Assembly (NCBI GenBank): GCA_028688235.1 | Contig: JAQTYP010000026.1 | Location: 1-14,436 of the forward strand | Origin: Methylomonas sp. | GTDB lineage: Bacteria > Pseudomonadota > Gammaproteobacteria > Methylococcales > Methylomonadaceae | DNA: 14,436 nt | Direction: 5' to 3' | Shown here: positions 1 through 6,446 of the stretch, piece after piece | Numbering within the stretch: position 1 is the first letter of the stretch | How the letters are laid out: every line of letters starts with the position of its first letter | Translations under genes and position numbers: made by a program | Notes under the pieces: generated by a model | Told to the model about the DNA's origin: nothing | Databases searched by the model: none | Seen by the model: only the letters and a program-made list of their open reading frames with translations

Positions 1-44
1 CCTCGGTGCAGGTCAGACACATACAGGTTATCGACAGGAATCAT
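1..44 (-). CDS. Possible start of a gene running off the left edge
   Basis: An ATG on the minus strand, 6 bases after the adenylate cyclase stop codon, opens a frame that stays open to the window edge and reads MIPVDNLYVSDLHR. The sequence looks protein-like and the close spacing would fit a gene cotranscribed with the cyclase. There is no convincing ribosome binding site (the upstream bases are A/T rich) and 14 residues are too few to identify a family. Some sugar aminotransferases begin in a similar way, but that is not evidence enough to name it. Confidence 0.35.
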   Translation of the reverse strand, partial: MIPVDNLYVSDLHR

Positions 45-50
45 CGAAAT

Positions 51-2849
51 TTAAATATTTAATTTTTCTTCGATCTTTTGTTTGTAATTCAGGTAATGCA
101 GACTCTGGCCCTGGCTAAAATGCTTAATCCCCAGTAATTCGCTTGGCACGTCGATTTCGGTGATATGAAAGGGATAGTCTTCGTGGCTTTTTCTGAAACC
201 GAGTATATGTTTTTTGACCGCCTGATAAGAATCGCCGTTGGTGATGGTGAATTTGCGCTCATTGCAATAAATGGCCTGCCCATACGAACGATCGACGGCG
301 ATCCTCACCCGCAAATCCAGCGCCGAGCCGTCTTCCTTGAACTGTATCGCATGACTAGATACGACGCCGGCAGAATTTTTTTGTATTTCATAACATTTGA
401 TCATCACCGTTTCGGGCAAGCGCATCTGTAGCTGCAGCGATTTGATGAAGATACTGTAATGTATCATCAGGTGTTTAGGGTTGGCTCCACTGTGTTGGCG
501 GACGAATAACGACCCTCTTTCGTCGATAATATAAACGGCCACCTGTTTGGCGCTGGCATGGTAAAAAATTTGCAAGGTTTCAGCCAAATTCTGCCGATAG
601 AGAAAAGGAATGAAACTCTGTTCCAATACATAGTCGTCGAAAATCACCGGTGAGAACTGGCTTTGCGGACTGGACAACTCTTGTAATAACTGGCTATTGT
701 TTTCCAGGAAGAAGTAGCCCAACGCGTTATTCTGGAAGCGAAAGCAACAAACCCCCTCCTTGCCGGCCAATAGATAACGATTGGCATATTGCAAGGGATG
801 ATCGGAGAACAAATCGAGCAAACGTTTGAAGATGGTTTCCAATCTTAATGCGATACTTCTGCCCCTGCCACGGGTGTAACACAATACTTGCAAACTTTCT
901 GCCGACACGGGAGAGATGCTTTGATTGAATACTTCGGCCAAACTATCGAACACGCCTTCCAGCCCAGAATAAGCCTGTACGGTCACCTCTCCCCAATTGG
1001 AAACCGACAACTTGTGTATGCTCTGTACAAAACAATGTCGACCCTCACCGTAACTCAAGGGATCCGATCGTTCGCTCATCATGAATTGTTCGGGATTTGC
1101 ATCAACCGGCAGTGATTGCCCCCAATTGATCAATAACAGCGACGACAACATCCGGTTGGTTTGCTTATAAACCTCCAATCCCGTGTCCTTGGACGGCAGA
1201 TATTTCGATAAAAAACCATACAATTCGTCCAGCAGGCGCTTTAGTTCGTTGGTCGATATCGTCGACGCTTGGCCTAGTAGTTGCAAATTGATATCGCGCC
1301 TGTATATGCCGTTGACCACCGCCCAACACAACAACTCGAGCAGACTGTGGCTTTGCTTGATCGCAGATTCCGCACTGATCGCGGCTCTGGCCATGCGCCT
1401 ATCGAACAGACACCAAATTGCCGGCCCTTGTTCCTGCGCGATTTCGGCTATCGTCCATAGTTCAGGCTTTTCATACACCATAGTCCGGGTAGTCAGCACC
1501 TCGACTTTCCCCGGGCGTAAATCCAGAAAGGCTCTCAGTTTCCGGCTTAATAACCTGATATCTTCGTGCTGGTCGGGATCATCCAATAGATTGCCGGTGA
1601 TTCTTAAGATAATTCGCAAACATTGCTGCAATTGATCGCGTATCACTGCGTGTTCGACGGCGGCCTTCTTGATGTCCCAATACTTACGATTGGCAAAATT
1701 GGCCAAGAGTTCTTCGGGCCATTGCCAGTTTTCCGCAATCATATCCATAAAGCCATCATGCAAGCCACGCACCTTGGGGTCGAGGTAGGCAAAGGTGGTA
1801 CCCATGATCTTGATCTGAAAACACTCCCGAGCCAGATTCAGCCTGATGTCCGAGCCGCCTTGGCGCAGATAAGCGTCGACCTTGCTATAAATCAGCAGAT
1901 AGGGGTCCAGCGTATCGACACTGAACTGTCCCTGATAAATCGCTTGCTTCATCACCGAACATAACCATTGCGGCTGCGGAAATTCCGCGGCATAGCTCTC
2001 CATCAAAAACAGCTTCAACAGAGATTTATGCGGAGAAGTCAACGACTTATAAATATGCCACAGTGTAGCGCTGACAAATTCCGATACCGGCATGTCTTGC
2101 AAGCCGCCGAAATCGAGCACTTCGTTTTCGAACACAAACCGGTTTTCGATCAGATGCGCGACATAATTTGCATAATGTTTTTCCTGATGGGGTGGCACCA
2201 ACCACCACATCGGCACCCGCCCGGCAATGTATATGGAGGTTCGGTAAAACTCCTCCAGCAATAAATAATGTTGGGTTTCGCCGCTACTTTCGCTGGAAAT
2301 CGGGGTGTTTTCACCTTTTTTGAATTGTTCGTTACTGATTAGAAAAAAATGGACCTCCACTTTCAACGTCGCCGCCCACTGCTCTATCAACGCAGCTTTC
2401 TGAGCTAATTCGTCGAGTTCCGTCGCCGACAAATCCGGTTGATGGCATAGCCAGATATCGATATCGCTTTCTCTGGAAAACGCCATGCTGCCGACACTAC
2501 CCATCAAAAAAATACTGTAGATAGGATAGCTTCTTAATGCCTTACGCTTGTATTCGAAACCTTTAGAGAATTGTTTAGCCGCCTCGACAGCTTGCTTGCC
2601 GGGGGTGTAATCCGGAATTCCTGCCGGGGTTTCGAGGGAGACGAAACCGGGCAATAAGGGATGGTTTTGATGAAAAAGCAGCGGCAGAAGATGCAAAAAC
2701 TCGTGTTGTCTGGGCTGCAAAAAGTCCTTCACCCGCAACAAGCGACTCTGATTGAAGTGCTTGAAACGTTGCACAATATCGTGGAGATCTTTCTTGCTGA
2801 TGTCTTCCCCGGGCGCACCCAGATCGATAGGAGGAAAGCGATAAGTCAA
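51..2849 (-). CDS. cyaA: Class I adenylate cyclase
   Basis: Makes cyclic AMP from ATP in the cytoplasm. The 932-residue protein follows the enterobacterial class I layout. The N-terminal catalytic part has the nucleotidyltransferase signature GSVGS at 117-121, followed by SDIDIWLCHQ with the paired metal-binding aspartates D129 and D131. The segment before it (LLPLLFHQNHPLLPGF, about 54-69) matches the conserved region preceding the active site in E. coli CyaA. A long C-terminal half follows, which in enterobacteria is regulatory; the protein is about 85 residues longer than the 848-residue E. coli enzyme. The start is TTG: an in-frame TAG lies two codons upstream and no ATG occurs in frame before residue 116, so TTG at 2849 is the best start. 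E. coli cyaA also uses TTG, which limits its translation. No strong ribosome binding site is seen. It is the last complete gene of the minus-strand block, 38 bases after the phosphatase gene. Identity is secure; its activating signal here is unknown. Confidence 0.96.
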   Translation of the reverse strand: MTYRFPPIDLGAPGEDISKKDLHDIVQRFKHFNQSRLLRVKDFLQPRQHEFLHLLPLLFHQNHPLLPGFVSLETPAGIPDYTPGKQAVEAAKQFSKGFEYKRKALRSYPIYSIFLMGSVGSMAFSRESDIDIWLCHQPDLSATELDELAQKAALIEQWAATLKVEVHFFLISNEQFKKGENTPISSESSGETQHYLLLEEFYRTSIYIAGRVPMWWLVPPHQEKHYANYVAHLIENRFVFENEVLDFGGLQDMPVSEFVSATLWHIYKSLTSPHKSLLKLFLMESYAAEFPQPQWLCSVMKQAIYQGQFSVDTLDPYLLIYSKVDAYLRQGGSDIRLNLARECFQIKIMGTTFAYLDPKVRGLHDGFMDMIAENWQWPEELLANFANRKYWDIKKAAVEHAVIRDQLQQCLRIILRITGNLLDDPDQHEDIRLLSRKLRAFLDLRPGKVEVLTTRTMVYEKPELWTIAEIAQEQGPAIWCLFDRRMARAAISAESAIKQSHSLLELLCWAVVNGIYRRDINLQLLGQASTISTNELKRLLDELYGFLSKYLPSKDTGLEVYKQTNRMLSSLLLINWGQSLPVDANPEQFMMSERSDPLSYGEGRHCFVQSIHKLSVSNWGEVTVQAYSGLEGVFDSLAEVFNQSISPVSAESLQVLCYTRGRGRSIALRLETIFKRLLDLFSDHPLQYANRYLLAGKEGVCCFRFQNNALGYFFLENNSQLLQELSSPQSQFSPVIFDDYVLEQSFIPFLYRQNLAETLQIFYHASAKQVAVYIIDERGSLFVRQHSGANPKHLMIHYSIFIKSLQLQMRLPETVMIKCYEIQKNSAGVVSSHAIQFKEDGSALDLRVRIAVDRSYGQAIYCNERKFTITNGDSYQAVKKHILGFRKSHEDYPFHITEIDVPSELLGIKHFSQGQSLHYLNYKQKIEEKLNI

Positions 2850-2887
2850 GCTCTATGCCGCCGAAATAGTTTGAATGACTGAGAAAA

Positions 2888-3502
2888 TCAAATAGGCCTG
2901 TGAAAGTTTAACTGTACAAAGCGTCCTTCCGTATCGTCGAAGCAACTGAAACGCGTCAAACAGGCATGGGGAACGTCAATTTGAAAGCTTTGCCTGGGCG
3001 GGATCGCCAATAACTGGGAAAACAAGACTCTGATCACGCCGGCGTGAGTCACGACCAATACCTGTTGCCCGGAGAAATCGGCGAGCAACTTGTCCCATGC
3101 GCCTCGAATCCGATTGGCAAAACAATCGTAGCTTTCCGCATTTGGCGGGGTAAACTCAGTCGGATCGGCGTAAAACCCTTCCAGCGCCAGCGGCTGCCTG
3201 CATAAAATCTGTTCAGCGCTCAGCCCCTCCCAATCGCCGAAATCGATTTCGCGCCAATCCGCCAGAACAACGCATTCCAACCGGTGCCGCTTCCCGAAAG
3301 CGGCTGCGAACTCATCGCAACGTCGCAAGGGCGAACTGATTACAGTCTGCCAGTGTCCACCGCGACATTGCCGAAACATCTGCCTCAGGCCATGTTCGCT
3401 TAAGGGATCGTCGGTGACTCCACGAAAATAATCCCCCCCGAGCACATGGCCATGGCGGAGAATATCCACGGTGGTCGTCCGTGTCGGCAGGACTGACAGC
3501 AT
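2888..3502 (-). CDS. Histidine phosphatase family protein (CobC/phosphoglycerate-mutase-like)
   Basis: A 204-residue cytoplasmic phosphatase of the histidine phosphatase superfamily. The catalytic RHG is at 16-18 (nucleophile H17), SSPLRR places the second arginine at R60, E85 in DWREIDFGDWEG is the likely acid, and THAG gives the second histidine at H153. The GVTDDPLSEHG stretch and the FGDWEG motif resemble alpha-ribazole phosphatase (CobC, last steps of cobalamin synthesis). However, no cobalamin gene is nearby and this superfamily is broad, so the substrate is open. It lies 9 bases after the stop of the PhnD-like gene and 38 bases before adenylate cyclase, so it is probably in the same transcript. 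The ATG at 3502 has a poor ribosome binding site; a GTG at codon 12, just before the catalytic motif, is possible but would leave a very short N-terminus. Confidence 0.85.
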   Translation of the reverse strand: MLSVLPTRTTTVDILRHGHVLGGDYFRGVTDDPLSEHGLRQMFRQCRGGHWQTVISSPLRRCDEFAAAFGKRHRLECVVLADWREIDFGDWEGLSAEQILCRQPLALEGFYADPTEFTPPNAESYDCFANRIRGAWDKLLADFSGQQVLVVTHAGVIRVLFSQLLAIPPRQSFQIDVPHACLTRFSCFDDTEGRFVQLNFHRPI

Positions 3503-3511
3503 CTAATCGAA

Positions 3512-4258
3512 TCAAGTATTCAAAGTATCCATCAAATCGATCATGAACTCCATTTCTTCGTCGTCTACTCTTTGCCAAGCTTCGAATCCCAGGCTTTTCA
3601 AGACACCTCCGCCTTTTTCATCGGATTCCATGTTAATCAGCAACTGCTGAATTTCATCGCGCCTGTCCTGTAGTTTAGGGCCTATCATCAACGCGTGATG
3701 GATGACGCTGATCTGACTTCTGACCAACACCTTCAACTGCTTTTTGATCATGGAGGACAAACCGTCGTAGGCTTCAGCAAGGAAGATACCAACATCAGCA
3801 TCGCCCTTCAACAAATGCTTGGCGACCAATACATAATTATCTGCCACCACCGGCACGATATTCGTCGCATCGAGGTCACCCGGTTCCAGCATGATCATGC
3901 CCATCAATCGCACGTCCGGATCGTCGGTATAAGCAACCCGAGTGCCAGGCGTCAAATCCGTCACATCATTAGTCTGACTTTCGCCGCTGACTGCAATTAA
4001 AGCCTCGTCGGCGGCGCCTTGCGCCTTGACCAGGGGCAAGAAGCCTTTTTCCCTGACCAGCATCGCCGCGTCGAACGGATTGGCATAAATCAAATCGATT
4101 TTATCGGCCTGTATGGCTTCCCGTTGGCTCAGAAAATGGTCGTACATTTCCAGATGAATGCCGATCCCCGTGTGTTTTTGCAACCAAGTGTTAAAAATAT
4201 ACCATCCGGATATATGGTCGGGCGTGAAGTCCGGGCTGACGGTGAACATATAAGACAT
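3512..4258 (-). CDS. PhnD-like substrate-binding-fold protein lacking a signal peptide
   Basis: A 248-residue protein resembling the phosphate/phosphonate/phosphite-binding PhnD family of ABC transporters (type 2 periplasmic-binding fold). Family-like stretches are DKIDLIYANPFDAAML (about 52-67), a DLTPGTRVAYTDD segment (101-113), NYVLVAKHLLKGDADVGIF (141-159) and SVIHHALMIGP (184-194). PhnD proteins normally carry an export signal, but this one begins MSYMFTVSPDFTP with no hydrophobic segment and no ABC permease or ATPase gene is adjacent, so it probably acts in the cytoplasm as a ligand sensor rather than in transport. An AGAGG ribosome binding site overlaps the stop of the preceding PAS gene and supports the start. 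The C-terminus is acidic. The ligand cannot be predicted from the sequence alone. Confidence 0.75.
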   Translation of the reverse strand: MSYMFTVSPDFTPDHISGWYIFNTWLQKHTGIGIHLEMYDHFLSQREAIQADKIDLIYANPFDAAMLVREKGFLPLVKAQGAADEALIAVSGESQTNDVTDLTPGTRVAYTDDPDVRLMGMIMLEPGDLDATNIVPVVADNYVLVAKHLLKGDADVGIFLAEAYDGLSSMIKKQLKVLVRSQISVIHHALMIGPKLQDRRDEIQQLLINMESDEKGGGVLKSLGFEAWQRVDDEEMEFMIDLMDTLNT

Positions 4259-4267
4259 GACGTGCCT

Positions 4268-4747
4268 CTAGTTAAAAAGTGTCGGATAAAGGTTGATACA
4301 TTCATCAACCTTGGTACGGGAGGGCTTGCGCCGCACCGAGGTATACCCGACCAATTTGCCACCCCTGATATTGGGAATCACGGTTGCTTTTACCCAATAA
4401 TAACCGCCGTCCTTACGCAAATTTTTGACGTACCCCTGCCACGTCTCGCCGCGTGTTATCGTATCCCACAAATCCTTGAACGCGGCCGCCGGCATATCCG
4501 GATGCCTCAGTATGGAGTGCGGCGCCCCGACCAACTCGGCCTCGTCGTAACCCGACATTTCGATAAACGATTGATTGACATGCGTAATAACACCTTCGGG
4601 GTTAGTGGTGGAAACAATCAGTTTACCGTCCGGATAAGGTGTTTCTATTTGCGTATACAGAACTTTGCGCGTAATGCCACCATACAATTGCAAGGTGACT
4701 TCCTGATAGTCACCCACAATATCCTCAGCACTCATATCTGCGATCAT
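4268..4747 (-). CDS. Single-domain Aer-type PAS protein, probable FAD/redox sensor
   Basis: A 159-residue protein made almost entirely of one PAS domain (about 35-140). It matches the N-terminal PAS domain of the aerotaxis receptor Aer: THVNQSFIEMSGY (55-67), the RHPDMP motif at 81-86, W103, and KNLRKDGGYYWVKA (108-121). In Aer the RHPDMP region is needed for FAD binding, so a flavin cofactor and an oxygen or redox-sensing role are likely here by homology. There is no transmembrane segment, HAMP, kinase, GGDEF or methyl-accepting domain, so output must pass through a partner protein. It follows the roadblock gene by 19 bases and precedes the PhnD-like gene by 9 bases. The start at 4747 has a G-rich stretch about 5 bases upstream; codon 5 is an alternative ATG. 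Confidence 0.88.
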   Translation of the reverse strand: MIADMSAEDIVGDYQEVTLQLYGGITRKVLYTQIETPYPDGKLIVSTTNPEGVITHVNQSFIEMSGYDEAELVGAPHSILRHPDMPAAAFKDLWDTITRGETWQGYVKNLRKDGGYYWVKATVIPNIRGGKLVGYTSVRRKPSRTKVDECINLYPTLFN

Positions 4748-4766
4748 GCTGCCCCCGGCAAAGCAA

Positions 4767-5129
4767 TTACAGCATTTCGGCTATGCTTTCCGCCGCCCGC
4801 TTAACATCCAGAAAGATCAAGCCCAGCTTGGCATTGGGTTTAGCCAATACCGTCAGCACGGCCTCTTCACCGGCATAGGTCATCAGCACATAACCTTGAC
4901 GCCCCTTGATCAACACCTGCTCCAAACCGCCTCGATTCAGTTCTTGCGCAGTTCTATCGCCCAATGACAACATTGCAGCGCTCATGGCCCCTACCCGATC
5001 TTCGTCCATTCCGGATGGCAACACGGAAGCCATCATCAATCCATCGGTAGAGATGACGCCGGAGGCTTCAATATCCGCCGATGTTCCATTCAACTCATTC
5101 AACACCGATGTCAACAAGTCAGCTTTCAT
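4767..5129 (-). CDS. Roadblock/LC7 domain protein (MglB-like)
   Basis: A 120-residue single-domain roadblock/LC7 protein. It shows the typical plan: an N-terminal helix, a strand with IEASGVISTDGLMMAS (20-35), a central helix with AMSAAMLSLGDRTAQEL (48-64), then the strands EQVLIKGRQGYVLMTYAG (70-87) and AVLTVLA. Roadblock proteins such as MglB form dimers that bind small Ras-like GTPases and can act as GTPase-activating proteins. A Ras-like GTPase gene lies about 760 bases upstream in the same direction, which makes it the obvious partner, though that is inference. A strong ribosome binding site (AGAGGA, about 8 bases before the ATG) supports the start. This is the first gene after the 104-base spacer and may have its own promoter. 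Confidence 0.88.
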   Translation of the reverse strand: MKADLLTSVLNELNGTSADIEASGVISTDGLMMASVLPSGMDEDRVGAMSAAMLSLGDRTAQELNRGGLEQVLIKGRQGYVLMTYAGEEAVLTVLAKPNAKLGLIFLDVKRAAESIAEML

Positions 5130-5233
5130 AATTCATTTCCTCTGATTATTAAAATTTCCCCAAGCAACTATTCACCCTATATTGCCTACCTCGAACCGGC
5201 TACATAGGCTGAGTAGCTACATTTCCCAAAGCC
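5130..5233 (-). other. Spacer between the two halves of the signalling block
   Basis: This 104-base A/T-rich gap is the largest break inside the minus-strand block. It holds the ribosome binding site of the roadblock gene and begins next to the hairpin at the end of the preceding gene. A separate promoter for the downstream genes could lie here, but no -35/-10 pair of good quality is visible on inspection. A weak 5-base inverted repeat (GCTAC at 5199-5203 with GTAGC at 5213-5217) is also present and has no clear role. Confidence 0.4.
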
Positions 5234-5250
5234 TTAACCCACTTTAAGGC
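5231..5250 (-). terminator. Hairpin over a stop codon, possible weak terminator or attenuator
   Basis: A perfect 7-base inverted repeat (GCCTTAA at 5231-5237 and TTAAGGC at 5244-5250) has a 6-base loop. On the transcribed strand it spans the last codons and stop of the winged-helix/roadblock gene and is followed by only TTTGGGAAAT, so the U-tract is too short for a strong terminator. It may cause partial termination or stabilise the 3' end, reducing expression of the second half of the block relative to the first. Confidence 0.4.
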
Positions 5251-5890
5251 TATCATGCCCCGCATAACGTATAGTCAAAGCCCAAACCAATGTCACAAAT
5301 TCAGCTTGGTTAAAATGCGGAATGCCGGCAATCGCGATGACAAAGGAGTGATTGCCGATGAATATCGGCCAAAAGCCTATTTGGCTGTTACCGAATGCGT
5401 CGATTATCGCCCAGGCTTGACTGGCTACCCCTAAGTTGTTGATCAGCAATCCGGAACGACGTTTGTGGAGTATCGCCAGATCGGCACTCAGTGCTGACAA
5501 TTCTTCTGCCGCTTCGTGCGGAAATCCGCTGCAGGCCAAATAAAACCCCTGATCATCGGCTAATAAAACCTTGCCGTTTTCGGTAAGCTTATCCAGCAGT
5601 TCCGGCAAAATGTCTTCCAAAGCCCCTCGAGGCGCATCGAGAACGCTATCGACGCCTTGTACCCAACCCAACTTTTGGCAGTGGTGCAGCAATTCCAACG
5701 CCTTATTCTCATCGTCGATTTCCGACAACTGCATCAAATATTGAAGAGTCAAGGGTGGCGTCTGCGTTTGCTGCAACAAGTTTTTCAATAAACGTCTAGG
5801 CTTGTCAGCCTCGCGTGCAGAAATGGCCTGATAGGCACCTGCAGGAGTAGGGTATAAATACAGGCCTTCGCTTAATTTGAATGCGCTCAT
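5234..5890 (-). CDS. Winged-helix-like plus roadblock-like two-domain protein
   Basis: An unnamed protein of 218 residues from the ATG at 5890. Residues about 30-80 look like a winged helix (RLLKNLLQQ, a second helix, then ELLHHCQKLGWVQGV). Residues about 92-210 resemble a roadblock/LC7 fold: LLDKLTENGKVLLADDQGFYLACSGF (98-123), then a helix EELSALSADLAILHKRR. The frame continues upstream to an ATG at 5980, but that would overlap the GTPase gene by about 90 bases and adds a Cys/Trp-rich stretch unlike the rest. The ATG at 5890 sits 1 base after the GTPase stop and has AAGGCGAG 4 bases upstream, so it is preferred. Tight linkage to the GTPase gene suggests a direct partner, perhaps the second roadblock subunit of a heteromeric complex. 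The domain calls are by pattern only. Confidence 0.72.
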   Translation of the reverse strand: MSAFKLSEGLYLYPTPAGAYQAISAREADKPRRLLKNLLQQTQTPPLTLQYLMQLSEIDDENKALELLHHCQKLGWVQGVDSVLDAPRGALEDILPELLDKLTENGKVLLADDQGFYLACSGFPHEAAEELSALSADLAILHKRRSGLLINNLGVASQAWAIIDAFGNSQIGFWPIFIGNHSFVIAIAGIPHFNQAEFVTLVWALTIRYAGHDSLKVG

Positions 5891-5891
5891 G

Positions 5892-6431
5892 TCACTCGCC
5901 TTGTAGTCCGGGATCCAGGGAATACAATAACGATTGCACCAACAATGAAACGTCGTTGTGCTCTCTGGCATCGACGGCAAAAACCGGCGGCTTGATACTC
6001 ATTTTTTCCAATTGTATATGATAATCGGCTATCGTCGGCGTGTTACTCAAATCCATCTGAGTCACCCCGATTGTAACCGCCGTCGAACGAATGAATTTGT
6101 CGAATGCATCCAGAAAGAAGCGCATGTCCTGAAAAGGATCGGCGCGCGTATTGTCCAGCAGCAAAATCAGCCCTATGCCGCCCGTGGTCAGAATATCCCA
6201 CATAAAATCGAAGCGTTCCTGCCCTGGGGTGCCGTATAAATGTACTTTTTCTCCACCGTCCAGATTCATCACCCCATAATCCATCGCGACAGTCGTGGAC
6301 GCCTTGCGATTTTTGGTCATATCGCTGGCGGCCGCATCGGTCTTGACCGTGGGTATATCGCTGATACTATTGATAGCAGTGGTTTTTCCGGCGCCAACAG
6401 GTCCAGTAAAAATAATTTTGTAGTGGCTCAT
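5892..6431 (-). CDS. Ras-like small GTPase (COG2229/MglA-like)
   Basis: A 179-residue single-domain GTP-binding protein. G1/Walker A is GPVGAGKTT (10-18), the switch I threonine lies in the STTVAMDYG segment (45-53), G3 is YGTPGQERF (66-74, the position of Ras DTAGQE), G4 is TQMD (124-127) and a possible G5 is VDAR (153-156). The family works as a cytoplasmic switch; MglA in Myxococcus sets cell polarity and motility direction, and related GTPases sit with roadblock proteins in Streptomyces conservons. Switch I lacks an obvious lipid anchor or membrane segment. The lysine of the usual N/TKxD base-recognition motif is replaced by glutamine. The gene starts 15 bases after the receiver-like gene and ends 1 base before the winged-helix/roadblock gene, as expected for a GTPase and its regulators. 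The ribosome binding site is weak. Confidence 0.9.
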   Translation of the reverse strand: MSHYKIIFTGPVGAGKTTAINSISDIPTVKTDAAASDMTKNRKASTTVAMDYGVMNLDGGEKVHLYGTPGQERFDFMWDILTTGGIGLILLLDNTRADPFQDMRFFLDAFDKFIRSTAVTIGVTQMDLSNTPTIADYHIQLEKMSIKPPVFAVDAREHNDVSLLVQSLLYSLDPGLQGE

Positions 6432-6446
6432 GGTAGTCTTTTACCG

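Noticed and set aside
1183..1964. Plus-strand open frames of 150 and 113 codons
   Set aside because: They are antisense to the conserved adenylate cyclase and their translations look like shadow frames with no domain.
4019..4804. A 261-codon open frame on the plus strand
   Set aside because: It lies opposite the PAS and PhnD-like genes, its translation has no recognisable domain and is rich in His/Arg/Gln, and the minus-strand genes have clear motifs and ribosome binding sites.
5891..5980. Upstream extension of the winged-helix/roadblock gene to an ATG at 5980
   Set aside because: It would overlap the conserved GTPase end by about 90 bases and adds a Cys/Trp-rich segment; the ATG at 5890 has a good ribosome binding site.
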